Below are positions 46,879 through 58,950 of a stretch of DNA of 64,000 bases, one piece after another; position 1 is the first letter of the stretch, and each line of letters begins with the position of its first letter. The notes beneath the pieces were generated by a model. It had not been told where the DNA came from. It saw only the letters and a list, made by a program, of their open reading frames with translations, and did no database searches. Source of the DNA: Lingula anatina (Eukaryota > Brachiopoda > Lingulata > Lingulida > Lingulidae); NCBI RefSeq assembly GCF_001039355.2, contig NW_019774624.1:2045000-2108999 (forward strand). The letters run 5' to 3'. Position numbers and translations under genes: made by a program.

Positions 46879-49800
46879 GTAAGTTTTACAGACGTGCTAT
46901 ATAACATGTTAGTCACCAACGTTGCATGAAATATTATGTACTAGTACGTGTATTTGACTAATTTTACTATGTTCGGCGACACAATAACAGGTGATAACTT
47001 AGTACAGCTTGATTGTACGATATAGTATATAAAAACATCTTAAGGTACAAGGGCACATGGGTTGGTTGGTTGGTGGCACAAACAAGTCGTCAGGTAGAAA
47101 AGACTACTGATGTATAAGACATGTATGTTTTTAACCATGAGTTTTCCATTGTGCACTTACAACCTGTTTAAGTGTTCTAAGGCCCGCCGAGGTTATCTTA
47201 GTATAGAAGGTCAGAATGTCACGCCGTCATTGTAGGTTTATTATTGAGTTCGCAGCTGAATTCTTCCAGGTCGTGTTTATAGTCTCTGTGATATTGACAT
47301 CTTTTTACCCTGTTCAGACTTTCGAATTTATGATTAGATCATATCAAAGTATGGCAAAGTACATTTGTTGTTATACCACAGCCAATTTTGAATGCATTCA
47401 TTTTGTTTAGCGTTTTATCTTAAAAGATACCCTGTATTGGATAGTTTTTTATGATTAAGATGTTTTGTAATATAATTGATTAAAGTGATCAAAGGCTGAG
47501 ATTTTAGACCGCCATGAAACACATCGAAACGAAGGTCATTCGCAAGTCATTCTTTAATTAAGATATAAATTGTCAATATACAATATCTCAAGAACACCTG
47601 TAAAAATACACCATGATCAGATACATTTTTGAAAGGGGGTTCCAACTAAGACGGCAAATTACGGAACGCTGTCTTAATTCGGCGTCTGTTATTAACTCCT
47701 AATGAACTCGTTTAATAGGATAGGTTTGTGTGTTGCTGCACCTGTGCCTCTCACCGCATGGGTGATCTATTTGCACTGAGATTTACCTTTCTCCGTGTAC
47801 AAATGCTGTTTATAACGCCTAGCTAACAGAAATGTGGAGCGTATGTAATGTTATTCAAAGGCAATATTTTTGACAAACATATTTTGAGAAAAAGTCCTTT
47901 AATTTTACAATTTAACCACGTTTACACTGTATGATTTGATAACAAATCTCACAATGGTAATTGCTATCCAGATGACGGCAAAATGCAATAGGGGTACCAT
48001 TACAAAGCCAGTTACAACAAATCTATGTCATTATAGATAAACTAGGATAAACATTGTAGCAAAACGTGCTGTAAAACCTCATGGACCAGGGTATTCCCTT
48101 GAGAATCCTTACATGGATCAACTTATTCCAATAGAACGGTGTCGTAAAAAACATAGAGAAATATGAAATCAGATAGATTTTATTCCAATAACTTTTATAC
48201 AACAATACATAACCTCGCACGCTGGCTGAACTACATTGTAGTCACCGCACTGCAATTGGTTTCTGGCGTCTTGTTATAACAGCCAATCAAGGCATATATT
48301 TAATACAGCGGACCGGGCAGATTATCCGTGAAGTCAGCGTTACCTAGCTTAAACGTATATGTGGATATAGGGAAAATGTGCAGCGAAACAGACAACTTTC
48401 TTGTTGTAAATAATAAAAGGGAACCCATTTACTAATGTCTTGTGTCCGTTATAGCAATACAATAGCCCCTTTATAAAGATATTATGCATATTGAGTGCGG
48501 CATTGTGCCGCTGATGGTAAAAAAATTTTGGACTCTGATGGACTCTTGATGCGTTTTGAGGAATATTACGGTGGAAAAGGGCAATTTAGAAATGCGAATT
48601 TCAGTAGCAAACTTCTATAGTTCTCCTGTTCTACAAAGTGTGCAAATACATAAAAGCCGGTAAAATATTTAGTACATACTATATGTAGTACAACTTAGAT
48701 TGGCTAATGTTATTTTTGGGGGTAATCGCACGGTGCTTTCAATACAATTTTAACCAATAAAAGGTACATGCATCTTCACCGATACAAATGAAGTACGTGC
48801 AACAGGCAGTGTTTTACGAGGTTATACATGTTATCCATATATTATAACAATCCTGTTCTTTTGATGTTTTCAACGACTTGTTGTGTTAACCTGACATAAA
48901 TCGTATTGACAGCGACGCCAATAGCATAATAAGTGACAATATAAGGGCACTTATTGTTAATAACATCGGGGTCGTGTTAGAGAAACTAGTTATTTTCCCG
49001 TTGGCTGTGATGCTTTGTTGGTAATCGAATCACTTTCTACCCCTTTTTGACTGAACATGGCAGAAATGCAATAAAACCTTACATCAAGTGAAAATATACA
49101 ACGAGAAAACTATCAAATACTAGTTTGCAAATTTTTCTTAGTGTTCTTCACATCAAAATGAGCATTTCCGAATGCCAAGCACGTGGGGTGCTCCCATGGG
49201 AAGTGAATCCTTTTTTTCCTAGTTGATATCAGTCAAAGCGATTTCCATGAAAAGAGATTAAACTAGTAGTTTTGCATGGCTATGACAGGTTCATTGAGCA
49301 GTTCGAACAGCGTGTTTATTCTAGATAATTATCAAATTATGCAAAATATTTATCTCTGCTAGCAATGATCAATTTTATCTTAACAGTATCGAAAGTTTGT
49401 GCGAAAGTTTGCTCTAGTCCTCTATTTCCAATCCTTGTGGACTGAAAGCGGCGGCATTGCAAGTGTCAAGTGGTCTGATGAAAAAGCTCCTTCTAGAGAA
49501 AATAAGAAGGAAAGAAGTTCCTTGATGGCCTCAAAATCTTGAAGTAACAAAATACATTTAAGTTATCGTACAGTAAGCCTATAAGAAGTGCAGTTAAAAA
49601 TTGATTTCCAGAAATGTTCTGGTGGTCAACCTTTCATGTCTACCATAGCACAAATAAGACAACAAATAAGTATACAACATATGTAACATTATTAGATTGT
49701 TCTCTGTAAGCGAAGACATCTAAGTAAAAGTCATAGAAGAGATGGAATTGACTCAAGGTGAAGGTCATCGATTGGGCCTTTATGTACGTTACCTCACACT

Positions 49801-52800
49801 AATCGCACCATTGGTCCCATTATTTCAGAAAAAAAGGGAAAAAAGGAAATGGATTCTGACGTAGTGCCACTGGCTGCAAGACTATGGTATTCTCCGGGGT
49901 ACATGCACATGTTAAGATTATTGCGTCACTTCTCAGCCATAACTTTAGACTCATTATCTGATGCTCGTTCTTACTCTGATGTAATTGTTGTCCAGCGGAA
50001 AGTACCACTTAAACAACAGTTCCATCTGAAGCGGATAAAAGGAAATAGATTCTTTGATGGCCCTTGGCATAGATTGAAGCCACGAGAAAGGTTTCTTTAG
50101 GTTATTGCGTCACATTTCAGCCATAATGTTAGGCCTTAATTGTCTTAGCTAATGCTCGTTCTTTCACTGGTGTAATTTCAGAGTAGTTGAGCGGAGTCTA
50201 CCACCTATATAGTCTGGCGTGGTACGTCAACTGTTATCCAAACATTAGCACAAAGACAGCATTCATCGTTATGTTTTATATATTTTCTAGAAGCTGTAAT
50301 TGTTTTCAACAGTCCAGACATGAGCACATTGGTTGTGCGAAACTATGGCATAATTTACTTTTGTAAACCGTCTTCAAACAAACGATTACCATGACCGTTG
50401 TGTCAACTTCAACGTAGATACAAAATGACACTCATTGTTACTTATAGCTGTTGAACATATACATCTATGTCTGTGCTCAGATGCCATTTATATTCTCATT
50501 ACAGCAACATACTACCGAAGAAAACATATCTGTTCCGTGAAAATTGGTTTTGAGCGGAAACTCGCGATCATGAAGCGTGTTATGGAATAAAACAAGTGTA
50601 AAGTGCAGGCTCCCAGTGCAAGCTGTTGTAATTGCAGCAGACAGTTTTCTGAATATGCTGCCATAATTAATTTAAGTATCATATTCTATAGTTTTTTTAC
50701 ACCGTAAGGTATTTAGTCTGTTAGTATGATTACATTTTATTTCCCCAACACAGCGATTGCACACCAGCAGAATGCAATTGCCCCTATCAATAATTTTTAT
50801 TAACTGGTGCAGTTAGTTACAGGCACTTCGAATGATATGAGATAGGAATACGCTGACTTTCATTGCAGCATTTATGCCACAAGGCCACCAATACTGATTC
50901 TCTGGAACTTAACGGCACCATATAGCTTGCATACTGATGGTCTATTCAACCATTATGTGCAAATGATAAATATACATAAAAACGGGGTTTAAATTACTAT
51001 TTTAGTCTCAGAAAAAGAAATGAAACGAGATTGGCTAAAGGAAAAAAGTAAAAATCCATCGACATAAAGAATATGTTTAACTATAATTTCATTAAAGCTG
51101 TAAGCAAAATAAACGACCATGCTTGAACAATTTAAAACGTTTTGTGTAGTGCCATCATTAGAATCATTTCGTTTTCACTCCTAATTTCCATTATCCCTAC
51201 CTGACATGTACTTACGGAAAATACTGTATAAAATTCAAAGTCTGCCAAATGTGTGCATTTTTGCTTCTTGAATGGCAGATTGGAAGTTACTCTGGAAGCG
51301 TGGTGAATGTATTTTTAACCTAGTATTGTTGAATCGGTGACAGTCTAGCACTACAATCTATTAGTACTATCTAGAGGCTCGTATCTAGGTTTGACATTCT
51401 CCTTTTCATTGTTTTAGCATACGTTGTACATTGTATATACAGTATACTCAACTTAAAGATTTGGTCAAGTTGGATGTTTTTTCGCGCAAAAAAAAAAAAA
51501 AAAAATGACGGCATCCTTTACTCTTAATGATATACTTAAAATCAAATGGCATTGCCTATGGTAATTTGCATACATCTGCAAGTTTTTAAAAATGTAAATG
51601 AGTATCTGTCAAACTATTGAACCTTGCAAAATATCAATTTCAAGTCTCTAAGTAAATGACAAGAATTAAGAGGTTAGAAAATATATCGGGTATGGGGTAG
51701 CATTCTATCGGCTTCCCTGAAGAACAAAATGGTAGCTTAAGGCTGTATTCTGAGACGCAGTGGCGATGGCAGATACACCCATGCGATTGCATTAATAAAA
51801 GAAATTAAGTGGTCCTTCTGAGCTGATAATCACGTTTGAATAACCATTTCCTCCTCTCTGTCAGTCTGGCAATCATTAAAGCGAATTCAATCAGTTAGTT
51901 TTGGGTCAAGTAACACAGTTAATATTCTAATAAGATTTTGCCATTATGTGTCTGAATTATCTACTTGATTCTGACCATCGATGCCATCGCGCTCTGGTAT
52001 AAAAGATTCATGGATGCTGCCGCAAAAATTAATTTGCCTATTGAAGGCATTTTGTGCATTATGAAAGACGTGGGTGAGACCTGGGCTTACGAAGCGACCA
52101 TTTGTTACCGGATATTGTTTTCGTCTTAATTGCTTACGCAATGGATAGCGGGCCTAATTATGCTCCTATTAGTCATTTATGAGCTCTGTTTCGTAAGTAA
52201 TCGATGTCTTAATGATTAAAGGCTTTATCAAGCATCAATATCTATTTCTCTCCCGCAGTAATAGAGTTTCCCAAAAATTGGTCTAAGTTTCAGTAATCAC
52301 AATGGCATCAAGGAGCTGTATCTGGCAGAGTTACCCACCTCTGCGGCATCTGCACACGGTGAAAATAATTCACGCAATCCACGACCCACGACTTCCTCCT
52401 CTCTGTCACGTTTACGAAAGTACTTTTTTTCAAAATCGATAAATATTAAAAAAATTCATTCGTGATCATGGCATCAACTGCATTACTCAGAATGAATAGT
52501 TTCGTTAAAATTAACAGCTAAGAGTATCTACACACGCCATGTTTGTCCCAGTATTAAGAGCTTTCAGCAGATTACTGTCTCTTACACTGCAGGTGTAGGC
52601 TTTGCCAAACTTAATTACTTAAGTGCATGGATTTTGCTCAGTTTTGGGATAACTTTATTAGGCCTTTGATTCCTTCATAATTGACTTGTGCGAAACACAC
52701 TCACACATTAAACAATTTATTTATATGTGCATGCATGTTCCCTATCGTAATGTCTAAAATGAATTAATGTCGTGGGCCTTTTCAGCCTTTAGATTATATT

Positions 52801-53027
52801 AGTTTTTATGTTATTATAGGAAATGGTGCATTTGTTTCAATCATTGCCACCTTCTGTCATCTGCACCTTTTCACCCTGTACTCGGTATAACTGCTTGGCA
52901 CTGCTATCGATGTGAATACAACATAGGAGAATGTCTACATTGGCTCCCTTGATATTAGACGACTATCTGGACATCCTTGAGCTTCAATAAACTTTAAGGA
53001 TCAGGGAAAAAAGAATAGGACAATAGG
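46879..53027. other. Gene-free stretch, possibly intronic
   Basis: No coding exon is recognised. It holds the diverged local repeat at 49913-50190 and a second TATA/CCAAT-like cluster near 48280-48306 (GCCAATCAAGG, GCATATATTTAATA). If the promoter at 46.7 kb belongs to the GPCR, this stretch is part of its first intron. Confidence 0.45.
49913..50190 (+). repeat. Diverged tandem duplication, unit about 185 bp
   Basis: TTATTGCGTCACTTCTCAGC ... GATGCTCGTTCTTACTCTG near 49918 recurs at about 50103 as TTATTGCGTCACATTTCAGC ... ATGCTCGTTCTTTCACTGG. Both units continue to TGTAATT. Similarity is clear but imperfect. Confidence 0.65.
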
Positions 53028-53339
53028 TCATGCCCATAACGGATTATCGCGACTATGCGCGAAAACAACTGAATTTAGCTAACCCAAGAGAAAGTCATAA
53101 GTTTTCTTTTTTAGAAGAGCCAAACAGGGACAGCGGAGGTGAAAAGTCTTGAAAATGTTCCTTATTTATGTAGTCTCTTTCTCCATCTCTGTATAAGATT
53201 ACTCTAAATAATTTTATTCCTCGCGGAAAGAATTTGCTGTGTCTGTTGGGTAACGCAATGCAAAATTCTTAAAGCTGGACCGCGAACATCGTTTCTGTGC
53301 TTTTAACTTATCCTCTTAAGCGATTTGTGATCTTTGGTT
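53028..53339 (+). repeat. 312-bp direct repeat, left copy (target-site duplication)
   Basis: Identical by eye over its whole length to 58951-59262. It begins TCATGCCCATAACGG and ends GTGATCTTTGGTT. It is followed at once by the T tract that is the element's poly(A) tail on the minus strand. Confidence 0.9.
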
Positions 53340-53354
53340 TTTTTTTTTTTTTTT

Positions 53355-53657
53355 NNNNNNNNNNNNNNNNNNNNNNNNNNNNNNNNNNNNNNNNNNNNNN
53401 NNNNNNNNNNNNNNNNNNNNNNNNNNNNNNNNNNNNNNNNNNNNNNNNNNNNNNNNNNNNNNNNNNNNNNNNNNNNNNNNNNNNNNNNNNNNNNNNNNNN
53501 NNNNNNNNNNNNNNNNNNNNNNNNNNNNNNNNNNNNNNNNNNNNNNNNNNNNNNNNNNNNNNNNNNNNNNNNNNNNNNNNNNNNNNNNNNNNNNNNNNNN
53601 NNNNNNNNNNNNNNNNNNNNNNNNNNNNNNNNNNNNNNNNNNNNNNNNNNNNNNNNN
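53355..53657. other. Assembly gap (303 N) in the retrotransposon 3' end
   Basis: It separates the poly(T) tract from the ORF2 3' portion. The true length is unknown. Confidence 0.99.
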
Positions 53658-56527
53658 GGAATGAAATAGGTAGAGACATAGGAAGGTGCTAGTTGATTGT
53701 GGATATTGAACATGATTTTTTTCGCGTGGTTTCTTCGACGTTCCTCTAGTGAAACCCAGTTCAGCTGTTTCAGTACTTTGCAGCGATTTGAGCCAGGAAG
53801 GGCCCCCAGTATATTAAGGCCAGCTTGATACTGGAGGGAGGATAGCTTTGATAGGTTATGTAGAGACGCGGTGCTATAGAGAACATCGCAATAATCAAGC
53901 AAAGGAGAAATGTACGCATTGTAAAGTATGTTAAGATGCTTAGATCGTAAAGTTTTAGAAAGCGATTTTAAAGGATTTAGTGCACTTTGGGCCTTGCTTA
54001 AAGTATATGTAATATGCTCGGAACAGTCAAGTTTATGATCAAGAATAAACCCAAGGTGTTTGTGGTATTTTTTCTGTGTTATAGCCGTGTTGCATAGAAT
54101 AAGTGGACTGTACTTTTCTACATTTTCTTTTTTCGTAGTAAAAATCACTTCATTGCACTTTTTTGGTTTAAAAAATAATTTCCACTTCACTGACCATGCT
54201 TCAAGGTATGAGATATCAGACTGGAGAATGTCATGAGCTCTCCTGTTGTCCGGGGTAGACGGGAGAAAAATCGAAGTATCATCAGCATATATGAAGCAGT
54301 GCGAGATAAGACCATCAGGTAGGTCGTTTATATACAGAAGAAATAGAAGCGGGCCGAGTATACTTCCTTGCGGAACACTGGTATTGATGTAGTTTGTCTC
54401 GGAGACCTTTGAAAGGGTACCGTTTATGCGCACTCTGATTTTCCTATTGTTCAGATAAGAGGCCAAGAGAGAGTGCAGTTTACCTCTAAAACCATAGGAT
54501 ATAAGTTTCAGCAATAAGAGACTGTGAGGTACGCTGTCAAATGCAGCAGCAAAATCGAGGAAAATACCTCTAGTATCAAGACCATTTCTGAAATTGTCCC
54601 TAATCAGATTATCAATCGAAAGCAATTGATATTCTGTGCTGTGTCCACTCAGGAAACCCGATTGTCTGTCATAGAGAAGTTTATTGTCCATAACATGCCT
54701 AATCATTCTCGTATATATGATCCGCTCTAGGACCTTAGATATAACGCTTAACAATGAGATAGGTCTATAGTTTTCTACGTCAGTTTTGCTGCCTTTCTTG
54801 TGCACTGGGCATATATATGCCTCTTTCCATATGTCTGGAAAGACGCCGGTTTGTAGTATCAAGTTAAAGAGGGTGCATAGCGGATAAGCAATGGATACAC
54901 TGCATAATTTTAACATTCTTACTGTTATACCGTCTGGTCCGTTAGCCTTGGATGAGTCCAGGCTATTTATTATACAGCTTATTTCTTCGGGTGTTGTGTC
55001 GAGATCGGTTAAAATAACATCTGTTCTTTGTGGGAAAGTGATATTTGTATCACAGTTTTGATTATCAGAATGGTAGCTTTTGCCAAAGTGATTTAGGAAG
55101 ACCTCAGCTTTTTCTTCGTCAGAATTAGCAACATTACCGGTATTTACATTTCCAATCACCGGAATTGACCGATTGAATTTATTACCCAGAAGTTTTTTCA
55201 ATGTTGGCCAATAGTGTTTCTTACTATCTGTTTTAGCTTCAAGTGCTTCGATTAGGCTTTTATAATAAGAGTCTTTAGTTTCAGATATTAACTGCTTCAC
55301 CAGGTTACTTTGGGCAACATAGCTGGCGATGTTTACTTGCGACGGGTTCAGTTTTACACGTTGGTACAATTTTCTCTTTCTATTTAATTCATGTGTAATT
55401 TTGTCATTGTACCATGGGTTCTCATTTCCACGTACTTTACTATGTTTTCTTGGGATATGTTTTTCAAATATGGACATAAGCGTATCGATAAATTTTTTAG
55501 TCAGCAGGTGGACATCGGACTCGAGTTTAAACATGCCGTCCCAGTCGAACTGGGTTATTTCGGTTTTTAGTCCTTCAGGGTTTGCATGGTCGTACTTCCA
55601 TATAGTTCTATAGTAAGGCGAATGCTTACAGAGAGTTATATCTATGGAGGTCACTAATGTAGCATGGTCTGTGCGTCCAATCGGTGCTTCCACAGAAGAT
55701 CTTAGTACCAGGCCGGGAATGTCAGTCACAGTCAGGTCAATGCATGAGACAGAGCTTCCTTGAATTCGGGTTGGCTCATTTATTAACTGGTCAAGGCCAT
55801 GTTCGCAAAATATGTCGCTTAACATTCGACCTGGCACGTCATCACCTCCCTCCAGAAACCATTGTCTGTTATGAGCATTAAAATCGCCATTTATTATGAT
55901 TCCGTCATGCCGAGAGCGTCTTGTTTTCTCAAGGCATTCGGATAGAAGGGACATGAAAATGTTCCTCTGTTGGGCTGATTGATTAGGAGATCTGTAGAAT
56001 ACACCGTAAAGAAGAGTTTTATGCTTCACTCGCAGCTCCACCCATAGGCAGTCCAACCCATCTAATTGAAGATCAGTTCGTTCTTTATACATTATATCAT
56101 CGCACATATACAAGATAAGCCCTCGGCCATTATTTGAAAATACGGGTACTTGAAAGCCTTCAATATTATACTCTTCAATCCGATCTATCCTACAGATATT
56201 TCCTGCTTCGCAAAGCCCAACTACGTCAGCTTTAGCATTTTTAATTCTTATTTTAAGGCTCTCGAAGCGTTCATCAGCGTCCGCGCTAAGACTCCTTATG
56301 TTTGAGAAAAGTATGGTAAGGGGGATCGAGTACGGCCCTGGGTTGGGGTGGATATCTCCGGATAGTAGAATGATCTCAAGCATGATGATAGTTACTAGGA
56401 ACAGAGTCACCTTTGATGTCAGGTGAAGTGTGACGGGTGTCAGTTTGCATGATCCAGACGATAGCTTATGTATAACACAATAAAAATGGCCAATTGCGAC
56501 CCTCCACTGACCTAAACTAATCCCCAT
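53658..56527 (-). CDS. Retrotransposon ORF2: endonuclease-reverse transcriptase (3' end in gap)
   Basis: About 956 residues are visible. A hydrophobic N-terminal segment (about 38-56) leads into GDIHPNPGP (57-65), a 2A-like motif. The apurinic-type endonuclease follows (about 70-300): FSNIRSL, GLCEAG, GVFYRSPNQ, GDFNAHNRQW, SCIDLTVTD and GRTDHATL carry the expected Asn, Glu, Tyr/Arg, Asp-Asn, Ser-Asp and Asp-His positions. The reverse transcriptase (about 500-800) shows KKGSKTDVENYRPISLL, QSGFLSGHST, LDFAAAFDSVPH, SVPQGSILGPLLF, the catalytic YADDT (coding at about 54279-54290) and a YKHLGFILD block. No stop or frameshift interrupts it before the gap. Family proteins nick target DNA and prime cDNA synthesis from the nick. 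ORF2 is in a different frame from ORF1. How it is translated is unknown; reinitiation is one possibility. Confidence 0.95.
56333..56359 (-). other. 2A-like motif GDIHPNPGP in ORF2
   Basis: Residues 57-65 of ORF2 fit the 2A core D-(V/I)-E-x-N-P-G-P except that Glu is His. It is preceded by a leucine/isoleucine-rich stretch, as in 2A peptides. Cleavage after the Gly would release a short hydrophobic N-terminal peptide from the endonuclease. Similar motifs are known from other invertebrate non-LTR elements. Confidence 0.6.
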
Positions 56528-56861
56528 TCATGTGAATGATCATCAAGTACCCCCGTCCCCAGCCATGCCCTCCCCTCAGTCCTCTTAGGTTATATTTTGG
56601 AAAACTAGAGTTCATAGTCAGAGGAAAAAAGGGGGGAAAAGGAAGCGGATGTGCATAGTATATAGCAACAACCAAGCAGTCGAATGAGAACTGGCTTGGT
56701 AGAGTGGATAAGAAACAAAATGAATAAATATACAGAAACACATGCAACGCTTCGCTTACAACATTACACACATAAGTCGTCATAATCAGTTTAGTCCTGA
56801 TTATATACCATCGTCAGACAGAAAGATGTACCTGTACAGTTTATAATAAGTCTTTTGCATT

Positions 56862-57620
56862 TTATTTATAGTTTTTCTTTTTTATTTTTTCGTCAATGAT
56901 GTCAAATATGTCGAATTTTATTTTGTCATCAGTGTTTTTTGGTTTGCCATAGACGCTCCCGTTAAAATACCACGCTTGTTCTATTAGCTGACTCTCATTT
57001 AGTCTGTGTAAAAGCTCAATGTTACGTTTGGTTACATCGTCTGAAAGTTTCATATTCTTTCCCGATTTTCTGAGTACTGCACGCTTTTTCATAATCCGTG
57101 CTTTCACATCAGTGTTCTTAACTTTCAGTAATATTGGTCTTTCCTGTCCTCGCTTTCCAGGTATCCTGTGAACGGCAACAATCTCTTCACTGGTCACCCG
57201 TACACCCGTTTCCGTCTGTAGCAGTTTGGACACCATGCCGACCATGTCTTCATTTTTCTCCTCTTTCACTCCGTAGATCTTGATGTTGTTTTTTCGGGAG
57301 TATTGCTCATTGTAGTTGGCATTGATTTGAGCTTCTTTGGACATGTTGCCAGCTTCCTCTGCTATTTTTGCTAACCTTGTAATTTCTCTTTTATTGTCCA
57401 TAATCTGCTCTTTCAATAGTTCGTTTTCAGTTGACAGGTGATCGTATCCCTCTTTCAGTCTTCCGAATCTCACGTCGAATTTCATTTCCATTTCTAAAAA
57501 CCGATTTTCTATGGCTTCTTTCAAGTCCTTGACCCTCACGCCAACCATAGTTTTAATTTCGCCCACCTCATCTTTTATTATTTGTTTTAATTCAGTTTTA
57601 ATTTCTAGCATTTCTTGCAT
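56862..57620 (-). CDS. Retrotransposon ORF1: coiled-coil, RRM nucleic-acid-binding protein
   Basis: 252 residues starting at ATG 57620 and ending at a stop at 56862. Residues about 1-100 are heptad-patterned and charged (E, K, I, L), predicting a coiled coil for oligomerisation. About 112-195 matches the L1-type ORF1 RRM: NNIKIYGVKE, then VHRIPGKRG, RPILLKVKN, and a basic MKKRAVLRKSGKN. A C-terminal domain follows (NIELLHRLNES ... AWYFNGSVYGK) and a lysine-rich tail. The order coiled coil, RRM, C-terminal domain is that of L1 ORF1p, which coats element RNA and acts as a nucleic acid chaperone. The assignment is by motif recognition. Its pairing with the ORF2 downstream on the same strand supports one bicistronic element. 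Confidence 0.9.
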   Translation of the reverse strand: MQEMLEIKTELKQIIKDEVGEIKTMVGVRVKDLKEAIENRFLEMEMKFDVRFGRLKEGYDHLSTENELLKEQIMDNKREITRLAKIAEEAGNMSKEAQINANYNEQYSRKNNIKIYGVKEEKNEDMVGMVSKLLQTETGVRVTSEEIVAVHRIPGKRGQERPILLKVKNTDVKARIMKKRAVLRKSGKNMKLSDDVTKRNIELLHRLNESQLIEQAWYFNGSVYGKPKNTDDKIKFDIFDIIDEKIKKKNYK

Positions 57621-58950
57621 AATGAGTTGCCACTGGAGTTGCCACTGGAGTTTGAGAGTTCCGAGTGAAGTCTTTTCGTTGACTGAGATGTTTTCGAGTC
57701 ATTACGCTCGTTTGTTTCTTTAGTTCCATTCATCATGGGGCGATGAACCATAGGTCCTCTACCAGTGGAGATATTAGGCTATCTGTAGGGTGGGTATCTA
57801 AAACAATCATCAATTGACCCCAAATGACCTCAGAAGTGTGTAACCATAGCAACAGAATTATGATATGATTTTCTGTTGTTGTTAATATTGTTTATTAATC
57901 TTTCAAGTAATGTATCGAACAAATTGTGAGAAATACATCACTAATTATAACACAGCTGAAAAGTTAGGCAGATGCTCTGCTTGAGGGTGAAATATGCATG
58001 GGCTGTATCTTGTTAAAATGCAACGCAAACCTTAAATATTTAACACATTTTAAAAAGTCATAAAGATGATTAACTGCGGGAAAAATGAGTGTATTCTGTG
58101 AGAACCCAACCTTGCCACTTTCTGGCTGATTTGTCTGGTACGGTAATATGCCAAACAATTCGACCAAGATTAATTAATTAATTTCATGGAAATGTCAGTT
58201 TGGTCGAATTGATTAAAATACAGCAAATGGAAACCTTTGATATCGTCGGATTGTTAGGGGCATCTGCCAAAACGTCCATCTTTCCAGAAGTATTGCCTTT
58301 TACCGGAAGTGTTATGCAAGATAAGCCGCAATTTTCGCCTAACATGTGTTTCAGGCATGTTTTATCCTCCTGAAATCTTATTTTGCTGTGTACAATATGT
58401 GCTAACATTACTTAACATTAAAAAAGACGACAATAATAATTTTTAATTATATATTTCCCTCACCTACGATCACTTTCATGATGCACTTCACAAGTGGGAC
58501 GAGTATTTCCCCGCGCGGAGACAGGTGTTGTAAACAAAGGCCGGTCACTTATATTTGAAACCGTAGCTTTAGTGGACTTAAACTAGTTATGTGATCTACG
58601 AACGCCCTATTTGAATTTTAATATGACAACTGAAATCAACCGAATTGAAATTTTTTACCAGTCTGAGATCAGTTGTTTTCAACCCGCAAGGCTTGCTCAG
58701 CGTCGAGGCGTAGACGTACGTACTTCCGAAGAAAATTCAATCACCCGTATCAAAGAATACCAACCGGTACTCAAACGGAAATCAGTGTAACTTCAAATTA
58801 CTATTAAGTATTTTATTTAAAAAGCATGTCATATAAAAACATATTGAGAAAAGGCAAAATACGGAGCNTTTCACCCCGTACATCCCTTGACTGACGGTAA
58901 CTTTTGCGAGCTAGCACACCCCAGTCTCCAGCTCGTCGGCCATCTTGCGT
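57621..58950 (-). promoter_or_regulatory. Retrotransposon 5' leader with YY1-like site at its first bases
   Basis: 1.33 kb upstream of ORF1 with no long open frame. The first 20 bases on the minus strand contain CAAGATGGCCGA at about +4 to +15, matching the YY1 site known at the start of the human L1 5' UTR. A 12-bp unit GAGTTGCCACTG (plus-strand sense) is repeated at 57624-57647, just before the ORF1 start. A single N lies at 58868. Confidence 0.6.
58868..58868. other. Single N in the retrotransposon 5' leader
   Basis: A likely contig junction. Sequence on its two sides does not overlap, unlike at 22702. Confidence 0.85.

Larger units (their letters stand above)
53338..58950 (-). mobile_element. 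Full-length APE-type non-LTR retrotransposon
   Basis: On the minus strand it runs from a 5' end ACGCAAGATGGCCGACGAGC (58950), through a 1.33-kb 5' leader, ORF1 (57620-56862), a 335-bp spacer and ORF2 (56527 into a gap), to a tail seen as 17 T on the plus strand (53338-53354). It is flanked by a perfect 312-bp direct repeat (53028-53339 and 58951-59262). Open ORFs and identical flanks indicate a recent insertion. The endonuclease and reverse transcriptase motifs place it with the CR1/Jockey-like assemblage, while the coiled-coil plus RRM ORF1 and poly(A) tail recall L1. I cannot assign a clade without a tree. ORF2 C-terminus and most of the 3' UTR fall in the gap 53355-53657. Confidence 0.92.

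Noticed and set aside
55329-55881. Plus-strand frames within the retrotransposon
   Set aside because: Antisense shadows of ORF2.
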